NCBI RefSeq assembly: GCF_003351105.1
Contig: NZ_NKRG01000001.1
Span: 124,001-188,000, forward strand
Length of the DNA: 64,000 nt
Source: Thermosipho africanus Ob7
GTDB taxonomy: Bacteria; Thermotogota; Thermotogae; Thermotogales; Fervidobacteriaceae
Direction: 5' to 3'
The notes under the pieces are model-generated. The model was not told the origin of the DNA. It made no database searches and saw only the letters and a program-made list of their open reading frames with translations. Positions within the stretch are counted from its first letter, which is position 1. Each line of letters begins with the position of its first letter. Of the stretch, positions 1-9,076 are shown piece after piece. Position numbers and translations under genes: made by a program.

Positions 1-498
1 AGGGTGGTTATGTACTACCACAACATAGCTAGCAGAGTTTTTAATTGCTTCACGATATATTTCTCTTGGGTGTGCAAGACTTGTATCTGTGAGGCCAATT
101 GTTATATCTTTGGTGGAGATTTCGTATAGTTTTGAATTTAAAGATATAACTCTAACAACTTCTTGTTCAAAGTGCTTCATGTCAAGGCAATGCTCGTATA
201 TAAGCTCTGGAGAATTTAGAAATTTTCCTTTTCTATCTTCCAAAAGATATCTTTTTGAAAGTTCCATTGCAGCTAGTATAGTAACTGCTTTAACTGTTCC
301 AAGACCTTTTACTTTGCACAGCTCATCAATTGAAGCGGTACTAATTTTTTTCAAGCTCTTGTCAAAAGTTTCAAAAAGGTTTTTTGAAAGTTTTAAAACA
401 TCTAAGTCTTTTGTCCCTGTTCTTAAAAGTATAGCCAGTAGTTCTTCTGTGCTTAGATTTTCGACACCTTCATTTATTAATTTCTCCCTTGGAAGCAT
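1..498 (-). CDS. radC: DNA repair protein RadC family (C-terminus cut by window edge)
   Basis: The first 166 codons are visible. The N-terminal part (MLPREKLI, then EELLAILLRTGT) is the UPF0758/RadC helix-hairpin-helix region, with a KGLG hairpin near residue 65. The JAB1/MPN metallo-domain follows, and the window ends just inside its H-x-H motif (HNHP). The ATG at 498 follows GGGGATGAT and overlaps the end of maf by 29 bases, so the two genes are probably translationally coupled at the distal end of the minus-strand operon. RadC proteins carry JAMM-type metal sites, but their role in repair is not settled. Family assignment is firm; function is inherited from the family name. Confidence 0.9.
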   Translation of the reverse strand, partial: MLPREKLINEGVENLSTEELLAILLRTGTKDLDVLKLSKNLFETFDKSLKKISTASIDELCKVKGLGTVKAVTILAAMELSKRYLLEDRKGKFLNSPELIYEHCLDMKHFEQEVVRVISLNSKLYEISTKDITIGLTDTSLAHPREIYREAIKNSASYVVVVHNHP

Positions 499-1045
499 CT
501 ATCATCCCCCTATCCCATAAAATATCCCAAACTTTTGAAATGGGAAGCCCAACTACATTAAAATAATCACCTTCAATTTTTTCTACCAAAACACTTCCAA
601 GTTCTTGAATTCCATACCCACCAGCTTTATCAAAAGGTTTTGCAGTATTAATATAAAATTCAATTAATTCTTTTGAAAGATTTTTGAATTTTACATTTGT
701 TTTTTCAGAGAAAGTAATAACTTCATCTTTAAATTTAATTGTAACTCCAGTAATTACAGTATGCCATTTTCCTGATAGACTTTTAAGCATTCTAAAGGCA
801 TCTTTATAATCTCTTGGTTTTCCAAATATTTCTTTGTCGAGTGTTACTACAGTATCTGCAGCAAGAACTACGCCATCTTTTTTTATGCTCATTGCTTTTA
901 AGTATGATAATTTTTCGGCTAAAAGTTTAGGATCTTTTTCGCTAATATTTTCGTCTATATTTGAAGATATAACTTCAAAATCTATTTTTAGTAATTTTAA
1001 TAACTCAATCCTTCTTGGAGATTTTGAGGCCAAAATTATTTTCAT
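470..1045 (-). CDS. maf: Maf family nucleotide pyrophosphatase
   Basis: A 191-residue Maf/YhdE-type protein. It opens with MKIILASKSPRR, the phosphate-binding signature of the family, and has AADTVV near residue 62 and GKPRDYKDA after it. The family hydrolyses dTTP, UTP or modified nucleoside triphosphates to monophosphates, cleaning the nucleotide pool and affecting septation in Bacillus. The ATG at 1045 is preferred over the TTG one codon upstream because GGAGG lies 9 bases before it. It overlaps the upstream transporter gene by 41 bases and radC by 29, as part of one tight operon. Confidence 0.93.
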   Translation of the reverse strand: MKIILASKSPRRIELLKLLKIDFEVISSNIDENISEKDPKLLAEKLSYLKAMSIKKDGVVLAADTVVTLDKEIFGKPRDYKDAFRMLKSLSGKWHTVITGVTIKFKDEVITFSEKTNVKFKNLSKELIEFYINTAKPFDKAGGYGIQELGSVLVEKIEGDYFNVVGLPISKVWDILWDRGMIDASKGEINK

Positions 1046-1559
1046 CAATTATTTCCTCCATTTTTTTTGCAAGATATGCATTAATAATTGCAGAAATTAG
1101 TCCTAATCCTATCATCAAAGGTAAAAAGGAAAAAATTGCTCTACTTTTTATTAAAAAACTTCCAACTAGAACTTGAACAAAGTTATTACTAATCATACCA
1201 ATGATACTCAAAGTTGTGTAGCTAAAGAACTTTGTTTTAGAAAATATCCATTCAAAAGTTGCAGCAGATATTATTCCAAAAAAGCCCATGAAAAAAGGTG
1301 GTGTAAATAAAATTCCTGAAAAGAGCGAGCCGATAATTGTTTTAAGTGTTCCTACAAGAAGTCCACCTCTAAGTCCAATATTTACAACGGTGTAGAGAAT
1401 AACAAAATTTGAAAATCCCCATTTTCCTCCAGGAACTGGATATGGTATAAAGCGCTCAACAACAAACATTACCGAAGAAATGGAAATAAGTAGTGAATAG
1501 ATTACCACGTTTGTAGTTCTTGAGTTTGTGACTCGATTACTATCTTGTTGGGAACGCAA
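1005..1559 (-). CDS. Gx transporter family protein (heptaprenyl diphosphate synthase component I-like)
   Basis: A polytopic membrane protein with about five hydrophobic segments, including a PYPVPGGKWGFSN loop and GLRGGLLVGTLK, typical of the family annotated as Gx transporter or heptaprenyl diphosphate synthase component I. Such genes are commonly paired with a NusG domain II gene, as here. The start is uncertain. A TTG at 1559 follows a strong AGAGGAGG, but that SD lies in codons of the upstream gene. A GTG at 1508 overlaps the upstream stop and has no SD. The conserved part begins near residue 17. Substrate unknown; an ECF-type small-molecule transporter role is an inference. Confidence 0.75.
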   Translation of the reverse strand: MRSQQDSNRVTNSRTTNVVIYSLLISISSVMFVVERFIPYPVPGGKWGFSNFVILYTVVNIGLRGGLLVGTLKTIIGSLFSGILFTPPFFMGFFGIISAATFEWIFSKTKFFSYTTLSIIGMISNNFVQVLVGSFLIKSRAIFSFLPLMIGLGLISAIINAYLAKKMEEIIDENNFGLKISKKD

Positions 1560-1849
1560 ATTATTTTTCCTCCTCTTTTTATTTTCCCAGTTTTTTCACA
1601 AATTTTTAGGGGACATGTTGAATCTGTAACCCAAACATTTTCACCATCATAGTGAACTATAGTTAATATTTTTCCTTCTTTATCTTTTACCGGATAGTCT
1701 CCAGGCTTTTTTAATTCAGTATATATTTTTCCGTCTAATTTTACCAAAAATATTTCATCTTCTCTATTGTTTGCTTTTAAAGCAAAAAAAACGGTTATTA
1801 ATATGACAGCAAGGATAAGAAAAACATCAATTTTCTTAAATGTTTTCAT
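1502..1849 (-). CDS. NusG domain II-containing membrane-anchored protein
   Basis: A 115-residue protein with one N-terminal membrane anchor (residues 8-24) followed by a small beta domain of the NusG_II type (VKLDGKIY near residue 35, then a STCPLKICEKTGKI segment and GGKIICVPNK). The two cysteines in CPLKIC are typical of this stand-alone family. It is tied to the next gene by overlap and probably works with that transporter. It is not the transcription factor NusG: it has no NGN or KOW domain. Exact role unknown. Confidence 0.82.
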   Translation of the reverse strand: MKTFKKIDVFLILAVILITVFFALKANNREDEIFLVKLDGKIYTELKKPGDYPVKDKEGKILTIVHYDGENVWVTDSTCPLKICEKTGKIKRGGKIICVPNKIVIESQTQELQTW

Positions 1850-3032
1850 ATATTGTCACCTTGCCGTTAATTATTATTGCACTTAAGAAATTTTGATCGA
1901 ACATGTATGGAATGTCCAAAAGTTCATTTGTATTCCAAATCGCAATGTCACATTTGTAGCCGGGCTCAATTTTTCCGTTTTCTATACCCAAAACGTACGA
2001 AGAATTTAGAGTATATGCAGTTAATATCTCTTCCGGTTCCATTTTTAAAAATCTAAGTGCAAGATGAAAGATAAATGCAGGATTAAATATAGGACACGAA
2101 CCTGGATTAAAATCAGAACCAATACTAACTGCAGCGCCATTATCTATTAGTTTTCTTGCTGGTGCAAAATCTTCTCCCAGATAAAAACTTGTTCCAGGCA
2201 TTAATGTAGCGACAGTGTTTGAATTTGCAATTTGAGAAATATCGTCATCGTTTATTTTTAGTAAGTGATCAGCAGATATTGCACCAAGCTTAATAGCAAG
2301 TTTTGCAGCACCTACGTTTTCAATTTCATCTGCGTGAAATCTAATTTTAAAACCTTTATTTTTGGCAAATTCAAAAAATTCTTCAATATCTTGTGGTAAA
2401 AAGACTCCTTTATCGCAGAAAACATCTATTGTATCGGTAAATTCTTTGATATCATCAAGCCATTTTTTTACTTCATCTATGTAATCTTTTTTATTTGCAT
2501 CAATAGGAATTGCGTGCAAGCCCAAAAAAGTAGGAATTACTTTGACATCCTGTATTTCGTTTAAAATTTTCATAGCTTTTAGTTGCTTTAATTCGGAAAA
2601 CTTTTCAAGCCCATATCCACTTTTTCCTTCAACTGCTGCAATACCATGTCTTTTGAATAAGCTTAAATATTTTAGATTTTGCTTTACAATTTCATCTATT
2701 GTTGCATTTCTTAGCATTCTAACACTACTATGTATTCCTCCTCCGTTTGCAAAGATTTCAGAATAGGATTTTCCTCTTGCTCTTAAATAAAATTCTTTTG
2801 CTCTACTTCCAAAAAATGGAATATGCGTATGAGCATCTACAAAAGCAGGCGTAACAAGTTTTGCTTTTATGGTAAAATCATCAGTTATTTTGTGCTTTTT
2901 TATATCTACTATTTTTCCCTTGTTTAATATGAGGTCTACATCAAATGCTTCAAAAATTTTTTTCATTTCATTTCCTTTTTTTGGTGCTTGCCCAGAAGGG
3001 CTAATAAGATGTTCCGCATGGATTCTTAACAT
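1836..3032 (-). CDS. hutI: Imidazolonepropionase
   Basis: A 398-residue amidohydrolase with the HutI pattern: DAHTHIPFFGSR metal motif near residue 68, SGYGLE near 138, a later HADE motif, and SIGSDFNPG near residue 300. HutI hydrolyses 4-imidazolone-5-propanoate to N-formimino-L-glutamate in histidine degradation. The ATG at 3032 follows GGGGTGAAATAA. No hutH, hutU or other histidine-degradation gene is in this window, so the gene stands alone inside an operon of envelope and housekeeping genes. The 3' end overlaps the NusG-II gene by 14 bases. Confidence 0.9.
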   Translation of the reverse strand: MLRIHAEHLISPSGQAPKKGNEMKKIFEAFDVDLILNKGKIVDIKKHKITDDFTIKAKLVTPAFVDAHTHIPFFGSRAKEFYLRARGKSYSEIFANGGGIHSSVRMLRNATIDEIVKQNLKYLSLFKRHGIAAVEGKSGYGLEKFSELKQLKAMKILNEIQDVKVIPTFLGLHAIPIDANKKDYIDEVKKWLDDIKEFTDTIDVFCDKGVFLPQDIEEFFEFAKNKGFKIRFHADEIENVGAAKLAIKLGAISADHLLKINDDDISQIANSNTVATLMPGTSFYLGEDFAPARKLIDNGAAVSIGSDFNPGSCPIFNPAFIFHLALRFLKMEPEEILTAYTLNSSYVLGIENGKIEPGYKCDIAIWNTNELLDIPYMFDQNFLSAIIINGKVTIYENI

Positions 3033-3037
3033 TTATT

Positions 3038-3784
3038 TCACCCCACAAAAAATGCTATAATAGCTATTAATATACAGTAATATGAAAATATTTTTAATTT
3101 TTTAGATATAGTTAGCTTTTTTAAAATTAGAAGACTTAACAACCCTGAAAGAAATGCTACAAGACCAGAAATTAGGATGTAACTATTTAATTCGATTTTG
3201 CTAGTTTCAAGTATTCCGGCCCCAAGTATTACAGGAATTCCCATTAAAAAAGAATATTTTAGTGCTTTTTCTCTCTCTAAACCAACGGTTAATGCTCCAA
3301 AAAGTGTTATTCCGCTTCTTGAAATTCCTGGGAAAATTGCTATCATTTGAAATAAACCTATTACCAATGCATCAATGTATGATATATTAAAAAAGTCTTT
3401 TTTACCTTTTAGTTTGTCTGAAACAAACAATGATGCTGCAGTTACCAGAAAAAAGAAAGAAATAATTTTTAGATTTGAAAAAGAATTTTCTATTGTTGAA
3501 TTAAAAAGAACTCCAAAAATTGCAGCTGGAATAGTTGAAATAATAATTTTTAAAACTAATGAATAATACTCTTTTTTTAGTGTAAAAAGCCCTTTTAAAA
3601 TTTCAACAATTTCTTTCCAGACAAATATTATAATTGCAGCCAGGGTTGCAAGGTGCAAAAATGCAAAATTTGAAATTTTAGGTTCAATATTAAATAAATA
3701 AGAAAATAAAGTTAAATGCCCAGAACTTGAAATAGGTAAAAATTCTGTTAATCCTTGAATTAGTCCTAACACTATATGATTCAT
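3038..3784 (-). CDS. uppP: Undecaprenyl-diphosphatase
   Basis: A 248-residue membrane protein of the BacA/UppP family. It has GLIQGLTEFLPISSSGHL at residues 7-24 (the first conserved glutamate and serine motif) and FPGISRSG near residue 160 (the second catalytic motif with its arginine). It removes a phosphate from undecaprenyl diphosphate on the outer membrane face, recycling the lipid carrier for peptidoglycan. Start at ATG after GGAGGAAAAAA. Five bases separate it from hutI. Confidence 0.95.
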   Translation of the reverse strand: MNHIVLGLIQGLTEFLPISSSGHLTLFSYLFNIEPKISNFAFLHLATLAAIIIFVWKEIVEILKGLFTLKKEYYSLVLKIIISTIPAAIFGVLFNSTIENSFSNLKIISFFFLVTAASLFVSDKLKGKKDFFNISYIDALVIGLFQMIAIFPGISRSGITLFGALTVGLEREKALKYSFLMGIPVILGAGILETSKIELNSYILISGLVAFLSGLLSLLILKKLTISKKLKIFSYYCILIAIIAFFVG

Positions 3785-3795
3785 TTTTTTCCTCC

Positions 3796-4497
3796 TTAAG
3801 GTGTAATTTTTCCCACATATGGTCCGTAGGTTACAACTAAACTTCTTAATTTTTCTAAATCAAGAGAATTAAAATATTCTTTTGCTGTATCTATGTCTGG
3901 GAACGCTCCAAGACATAGGGTATAGAAAGTTTTGTTATTTCTTTTAAATCTCATTGAATATGATACGTAAGCATTTGCTTTTAAAGTCATCATATCCTGA
4001 AAAATTTGTTCCGGGTTTTCTCCTGTTTTAAGAAAAATAGTATACACACTTTTTCCAGGGATAAGTCCAGGAATTTTTACATCTTTTATTGGTAAAACCA
4101 CAAAATAGGCGTTTTCTGAAAGGATATTTATAAGAAAACTTTTGTATTTATTTACTATTTTAAGAGCGTTTTCTTTGTCAACTACAAAAGTTGATACTTC
4201 AGTTCCTTTTTCCAATATTTCAATACTATGGGCAATTAATTTGTTATAGTCAAATTCTTCAAAATTTATCATAGTTTCAGTTGAAGGCAAAGAAAATTCT
4301 GGAAGCTTTTCACTTCCAGAATTTTCTTTATTTAATTCTAAAGGTTTTGGAATGTAAATTACGTCTACTTTAACAGCTGCTTTTTTTACATACAAAAATA
4401 TTGTTGAAGCTAAAAAAAGCAAAGTGAGCAATGATAAAACTAATATGATACTGCTTATTATTTTAAATTCAAGCGGTGTGAAATTTTTTCTAGGCAG
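3796..4497 (-). CDS. Membrane-anchored protein with SPOR-like C-terminus; probable CTG start
   Basis: I do not recognise a named family for the whole protein. It has one N-terminal membrane segment, an acidic/proline-rich linker and a C-terminal domain (about the last 75 residues) in which YVSYSMRFKRNNKTFYTLCL followed by DTAKEYFNSL resembles a SPOR-type peptidoglycan-binding fold. The first ordinary start is a TTG at 4431 with no SD, in the middle of the membrane segment. The frame stays open upstream. A CTG at 4497 lies 9 bases after GAGGAGG and adds a positively charged lead (PRKNF) plus the rest of the membrane helix, so I place the start there by inference. It begins just after the M42 peptidase stop. 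Confidence 0.6.
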   Translation of the reverse strand: MPRKNFTPLEFKIISSIILVLSLLTLLFLASTIFLYVKKAAVKVDVIYIPKPLELNKENSGSEKLPEFSLPSTETMINFEEFDYNKLIAHSIEILEKGTEVSTFVVDKENALKIVNKYKSFLINILSENAYFVVLPIKDVKIPGLIPGKSVYTIFLKTGENPEQIFQDMMTLKANAYVSYSMRFKRNNKTFYTLCLGAFPDIDTAKEYFNSLDLEKLRSLVVTYGPYVGKITP

Positions 4498-4498
4498 T

Positions 4499-5503
4499 TT
4501 ATAAGCCCTCCTCAGCGTATTTTAATAGCAAATCGATTGTTGCCTCAACGTCTTTTTTATGAACCATTTCATTTTGTGTGTGTATATATCTAGTTGCGAT
4601 TGATACTGTTGCACTTGGTATCCCGGCTTTTGTGTGTTGATATCCTCTTGCATCTGTACCACCAAATATTAATACTTCCATTTGATATGGTATTTTATTT
4701 TTTTCTGCTAAATCTTTAAGAGTATCTATTATTTTCTTGTCACTTATTGATGCGTTATCTTTAACTTTTATACATGCACCATTTCCAAGTTTCATTGAGA
4801 CTCTTTTGTATCCTTTTGGGGTATCTCCAGCTGCAGTTACATCAATTGCAATAGTAACGTCTGGATCAATATTATAACCTGCAACGGTTGCTCCAACTAA
4901 TCCCACTTCTTCCTGGACAGCAAATACACCATATACTGAATTTTTTGGATTTTTAAGTTTTTTAAATAATTCTATGATTACAGCGCAACCTATTCTATCG
5001 TCCATTGATTTTGAGATGTAGTAATCACCTTGTTCAACAAAGTATCCATCAAAAGTTCCAAATGTTCCGATTGGGCAAATTTTTTCTGCTTCCTCTTTAC
5101 TTTTTGCACCAATATCTACGTATAATTTATCAAAAGACAAATTTTTAATGTTTGATATCATATCACTGCCTGTTTCACCTTCAATTCCTACAATTCCAAT
5201 GATATCCCCAAATCTAAGTTTAGATTGTAATATTGTATATGGTGAAACTCCACCAACCATGTCAATTCTTAAAAAACCGTTATCATCGATGTTTGTAACA
5301 ACTACGCCTATTTCGTCCATATGTGCGTCAAAAAGAACCTTTTTATCAGAGGTTCCTTTTTTCCAGACAATAAGATTTCCAAGTTTATCAACTTCGTATC
5401 CGTCTATGAAACCTTCGAGTTCAGAGAGAATAACTTCTCTTATTTGATGTTCTCTTCCACTTGGACTGTGAGTTTCTGTTAATTTTTTAATTAATTCTTT
5501 CAT
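4499..5503 (-). CDS. M42 family metallopeptidase (glutamyl aminopeptidase-like)
   Basis: A 334-residue M42 peptidase. Visible metal and catalytic motifs are DAHMDEIG (first His/Asp), SKSMDDRIG (bridging Asp), VQEEVGLVGA (catalytic Glu pair), and GGTDA. The family forms large tetrahedral cytoplasmic aminopeptidase complexes that trim peptides after the proteasome or other ATP-dependent proteases. The ATG at 5503 is chosen because AAAGGAGG lies just before it. A longer reading would translate the SD itself. It is the first gene of the minus-strand operon, behind the promoter at 5535-5564. Confidence 0.9.
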   Translation of the reverse strand: MKELIKKLTETHSPSGREHQIREVILSELEGFIDGYEVDKLGNLIVWKKGTSDKKVLFDAHMDEIGVVVTNIDDNGFLRIDMVGGVSPYTILQSKLRFGDIIGIVGIEGETGSDMISNIKNLSFDKLYVDIGAKSKEEAEKICPIGTFGTFDGYFVEQGDYYISKSMDDRIGCAVIIELFKKLKNPKNSVYGVFAVQEEVGLVGATVAGYNIDPDVTIAIDVTAAGDTPKGYKRVSMKLGNGACIKVKDNASISDKKIIDTLKDLAEKNKIPYQMEVLIFGGTDARGYQHTKAGIPSATVSIATRYIHTQNEMVHKKDVEATIDLLLKYAEEGL

Positions 5504-5534
5504 CGAAAAACCTCCTTTTATTTTTTTCAATTTT

Positions 5535-5564
5535 ATTATACACTACTAATATGAAAAATGGCAA
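5535..5564 (-). promoter_or_regulatory. Promoter of the M42 peptidase-to-radC operon
   Basis: On the minus strand TTGCCA (5564-5559) and a perfect TATAAT (5540-5535) are separated by 18 bases, and the peptidase ATG follows about 30 bases on. The site lies in the 78-base divergent gap with tilS. The -35 hexamer is the same as that of the lysine operon promoter. Confidence 0.65.
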
Positions 5565-5581
5565 ATGAAAGAAGGTGAAGA

Positions 5582-6865
5582 ATGTTGACACTATTGGAGA
5601 AATTCATACAAAAAATTGAGGAATATAATTTGATAGAAGAAAATGACAGAATACTAGTTGCGGTTTCTGGGGGAGTTGATTCATCAGTTCTTTTAAACTT
5701 ATTAGCTAAGATAAGAGAATATTTTAAATTTAGTATTTTTTGTGCAACAGTTGATCATGGTATTAGAAAAGAGTCGAAAGAAGAAGTAAAATTTGTTTAT
5801 AATATGGCGCGATCACTTAATGTTGAATGTTTTATAAAAGAGTTTGATGTTCCATTATATGCAAAAGAGAATAAATTATCTATAGAAGAGGCAGCAAGAA
5901 AGTTGAGGTATAAATTTTTGAATGAGCTTGCAGAGAAAATTAATGCAAATAAAATTGCAACAGCTCATAATTTGAATGATCTAGCTGAAACTGTACTTTT
6001 TAGACTTGCACGTGGTACTGGCCCATTTGGTATATACGGGATGAAACCTAGAAATGGGAATATAATACGTCCTCTTTTATTTTTTGAAAGAAAAGAAATC
6101 GAGCAATTTGCAACTGAAAACAAAATACCGTTTGTGGTTGATAAAACAAATTTTGATACAAAATATACAAGGAATTTTATCAGGCATAAGATTATACCTA
6201 TTTTTAAAGAAATTAATCCCTTATTTGAACAAGCTGTGTTAAGATTTGTAGAAAATGTATGGGAACTGGATAGTTTTGTAGAAGAGAAGTTAAATGTCAA
6301 AACATTTGAATTTGAAGGAAGAATATTTTTTAAAGTACCAAAAGATGAATATATTCTTGTAGAATTTATAAGAAGAAAGACAATGGAGCACTTTGGAAGA
6401 GCCCCTGATAAGGAAAAGCTGGATAGATTAAAAAAGAATCTTTATAAGACATCTTTTAAAATAAGTTTTTGGGGGGATTATGGAGTTGAAATTTCATATG
6501 GATATGGAGTTTTGGGAAAATTTATAGAACATATGAACTATGAGTGTAGTATGGACTGTCAAAATAATGTTAATTTTGGACCATTTGTGGTTAAATTTGG
6601 AAATAATGGTATAATATTTAAGAAAATGAATCTAACCATTAGAAATTATAGATTTGGAGATAAAACAAAGGGAGGTAAGAAATTAAAAGAAATATTTGTA
6701 GAAAAAAAAGTTCCTTCATTTATTAGAAGAATTATTCCTATTTTTGTGGATGAAGATGGTTATGTATTTTATATTCCAAATGTGTTTCTTGATAGGGATT
6801 ATTTATCAAAAGAAGAGAATGGAATATCAATTAAGGTCGAAATGAAAGGAGGTTTTTGGTTTTGA
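5582..6865 (+). CDS. tilS: tRNA(Ile)-lysidine synthase
   Basis: A 427-residue TilS. The PP-loop ATP-pyrophosphatase motif SGGVDSS is at residues 29-35, followed by ATVDHGIR and TAHNLNDLAETVLFRL. The C-terminal third has the TilS substrate-binding domain with RNYRFGDK and KKLKEIFVEKKVP. TilS converts C34 of the CAU-anticodon isoleucine tRNA to lysidine, which makes it read AUA codons, common in this AT-rich DNA. ATG at 5582 after GAAGGTGAAGA. Its stop overlaps the ftsH start in TTGA. Confidence 0.95.
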   Translation: MLTLLEKFIQKIEEYNLIEENDRILVAVSGGVDSSVLLNLLAKIREYFKFSIFCATVDHGIRKESKEEVKFVYNMARSLNVECFIKEFDVPLYAKENKLSIEEAARKLRYKFLNELAEKINANKIATAHNLNDLAETVLFRLARGTGPFGIYGMKPRNGNIIRPLLFFERKEIEQFATENKIPFVVDKTNFDTKYTRNFIRHKIIPIFKEINPLFEQAVLRFVENVWELDSFVEEKLNVKTFEFEGRIFFKVPKDEYILVEFIRRKTMEHFGRAPDKEKLDRLKKNLYKTSFKISFWGDYGVEISYGYGVLGKFIEHMNYECSMDCQNNVNFGPFVVKFGNNGIIFKKMNLTIRNYRFGDKTKGGKKLKEIFVEKKVPSFIRRIIPIFVDEDGYVFYIPNVFLDRDYLSKEENGISIKVEMKGGFWF

Positions 6866-8718
6866 ATAGAGGAATTGGTTCGATAATAATTGGGTTGTTG
6901 ATTATTTTAAGCCTATTTTGGATTTTTGAAAGTGTATTTTTTGGTGGAGCCTCATCAGATGTAACGATGCATTATAGCGATTTTCTTAAGAGATTAAATT
7001 CAGATTCGGTGGATATTGCAGAGGTAGTTATTAAAGATGATGGAAACGTATTGTTAAAAACGATTTCAGGAAGGCGATACAATGTCTATGCTCCTTGGGT
7101 GAAATATGATATTGATTTGATTAACTCTATGGTTGAAAAAGGGATAAGAGTTACTGCTGAAAAAGGTGTAGACAGCTCGTTCTGGGTAAATCTTGTGGGT
7201 AATTTACTATTTTTTGTTTTAATGCTTGTAATGTTTGGATTTTTGATAAGAGGACTTGGTGGTAGAAATAATCAGGCATTTACCTTTACAAAAAGCAGAG
7301 CAGAAAAAGTAATGCCAGGTAAAAAGAAAATAACTTTTAAGGATGTAGCAGGTGTTGATGAAGCTGTAGAAGAGCTTCAAGAGATAGTGGAATTTCTAAA
7401 AAATCCTACTAAATTTAACAAAATTGGTGCAAGAATGCCAAAAGGTGTGCTTTTGGTTGGGCCTCCGGGAACTGGTAAAACCTTACTTGCAAGAGCAGTT
7501 GCAGGTGAAGCCAACGTCCCATTTTTCCATATAAGTGGTTCTGATTTTGTTGAGTTATTTGTCGGTGTCGGTGCTGCAAGGGTTAGAGATTTGTTCAATA
7601 AAGCAAAGGAAAGTGCACCATGTATAGTATTTATAGATGAAATTGATGCGGTTGGAAGACATAGAGGAGCAGGTCTTGGCGGAGGTCATGACGAAAGGGA
7701 GCAAACGCTAAACCAGCTACTTGTTGAGATGGATGGATTTGATGTAAGAGAAGGTATTGTTGTAATGGCTGCAACAAACAGGCCTGATATACTTGATCCT
7801 GCACTATTAAGACCAGGTAGGTTTGATAAGAAGGTAGTAGTTGATCCACCAGATGTAAAAGGAAGGGAAGAAATTTTAAAAATTCATTTAAGAGGAAAAC
7901 CAATAAGTGAAGATGTTGATGTAAAGGTTTTGGCAAAAAGAACAACAGGGTTTGTTGGTGCTGATTTAGAAAACCTTGTAAATGAGGCAGCACTTCTTGC
8001 TGCAAGGGATGGAAGAGATAAAATGAATATGTCTGATTTTGAGGAGGCTATAGATAGAGTAATAGCTGGACCAGCAAGAAAATCAAGACTTATTTCAGAA
8101 AAGCAAAAGAAAATAGTAGCATATCATGAACTTGGGCATGCTATAGTTGGAACGGAACTTCCAAATTCAGATCCAGTGCACAAGATATCAATAATTCCAC
8201 GTGGACATAGAGCATTAGGTTTTACTTTACACTTACCAGCAGAAGACAAGTATTTGATCAGTAAAAATGAGCTTTTGGACAATATAACAGCTCTCTTAGG
8301 TGGAAGGGCAGCAGAAGAAATTGTCTTTGGTGATGTAACAAGTGGTGCGGCAAACGATATTGAACGTGCAACTGAGATGGCAAGAAAAATGGTTTGTGAA
8401 CTTGGAATGAGTGAAAATTTTGGTCCACTTGCTTGGGGAAAAACGGAACAAGAAGTCTTTCTTGGTAAAGAAATAGCAAGAATGAGAAATTATAGTGAAG
8501 AAATTGCAAAAATGATTGATAGTGAAATACAAAATATTGTTGGAAGATGCTACAATAAGGCAAAAGAGATATTGATGAAACATAGAAAAAAGATGGATGA
8601 ATTAGCTGAAATCTTATTAGAAAGAGAAGAAATAAGTGGTGAAGAATTAAGAGAGCTTCTTGTTAAGGGGGATGGAAGATTTGTGGAGGAAGATAGAGGG
8701 GATAAGCAAGACGATTGA
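6862..8718 (+). CDS. ftsH: ATP-dependent zinc metalloprotease FtsH
   Basis: A membrane-bound AAA+ protease of 618 residues. A membrane helix (about 5-28), a small extracytoplasmic domain (from MHYSDF) and a second helix (about 110-132) precede the ATPase domain. Walker A GPPGTGKT is at 200-207, Walker B IVFIDEID near 255, the zinc site HELGH at 422-426 and the third ligand in [11 protein letters not shown]. It degrades unstable membrane and regulatory proteins. I take the TTG at 6862, 9 bases after AAAGGAGG and overlapping the tilS stop by 4 bases. A TTG at 6856 is only 3 bases from the SD. Confidence 0.96.
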   Translation: MNRGIGSIIIGLLIILSLFWIFESVFFGGASSDVTMHYSDFLKRLNSDSVDIAEVVIKDDGNVLLKTISGRRYNVYAPWVKYDIDLINSMVEKGIRVTAEKGVDSSFWVNLVGNLLFFVLMLVMFGFLIRGLGGRNNQAFTFTKSRAEKVMPGKKKITFKDVAGVDEAVEELQEIVEFLKNPTKFNKIGARMPKGVLLVGPPGTGKTLLARAVAGEANVPFFHISGSDFVELFVGVGAARVRDLFNKAKESAPCIVFIDEIDAVGRHRGAGLGGGHDEREQTLNQLLVEMDGFDVREGIVVMAATNRPDILDPALLRPGRFDKKVVVDPPDVKGREEILKIHLRGKPISEDVDVKVLAKRTTGFVGADLENLVNEAALLAARDGRDKMNMSDFEEAIDRVIAGPARKSRLISEKQKKIVAYHELGHAIVGTELPNSDPVHKISIIPRGHRALGFTLHLPAEDKYLISKNELLDNITALLGGRAAEEIVFGDVTSGAANDIERATEMARKMVCELGMSENFGPLAWGKTEQEVFLGKEIARMRNYSEEIAKMIDSEIQNIVGRCYNKAKEILMKHRKKMDELAEILLEREEISGEELRELLVKGDGRFVEEDRGDKQDD

Positions 8719-9076
8719 TTTTACTCCTGATGAAAGTTATCTTTGGGATGAAGATGATGAGATGAGAAATTATCATTTTGTTTCTTCTTCTAGTCTTGCT
8801 CGTGTGGCTTTTAAGCTTGGTGCAGATATGGTTAAAGATTTTTTGCCGGAGGATTTGATATCTGTTGTGTCAGAGTTTACTGTGAAACATTATATGCCGG
8901 TAGTTATTGGAGCTAAGCTTGTTGTTGGAGTAAGAGTAAAGTCGGTAGATGGGAATATGATAAGTTTTTCTGGTTTGATTACTAAAGACAATAAAAAAGT
9001 TGCGGAAGTAGAGTTTACTCGAGTTATAGTTTCAAGAAATTATCTTAGGAGGAAAGCAGTTGAGGAGACCACGTAA
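8672..9076 (+). CDS. Hotdog-fold thioesterase-like protein (FlK-like)
   Basis: About 134 residues with the length and pattern of the single-hotdog thioesterase family that includes fluoroacetyl-CoA thioesterase FlK: an alpha helix (SSLARVAFKLGADMV) followed by four strands ending in VEFTRVIVSR. The histidine in VKHYMP fits the family's conserved His, but a glutamate corresponding to FlK Glu50 is not obvious, so activity is uncertain. The start is ambiguous: ATG 8672 lies inside ftsH, and a TTG at 8681 is better placed behind AAGGGGG. The first clearly conserved residue is near codon 15. Confidence 0.65.
   Translation: MEDLWRKIEGISKTIDFTPDESYLWDEDDEMRNYHFVSSSSLARVAFKLGADMVKDFLPEDLISVVSEFTVKHYMPVVIGAKLVVGVRVKSVDGNMISFSGLITKDNKKVAEVEFTRVIVSRNYLRRKAVEETT

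Noticed and set aside
7631-8005. Antisense open frame in ftsH rich in Leu, Gln and His
   Set aside because: Composition is that expected from the reverse of ftsH codons; no SD and no family resemblance.
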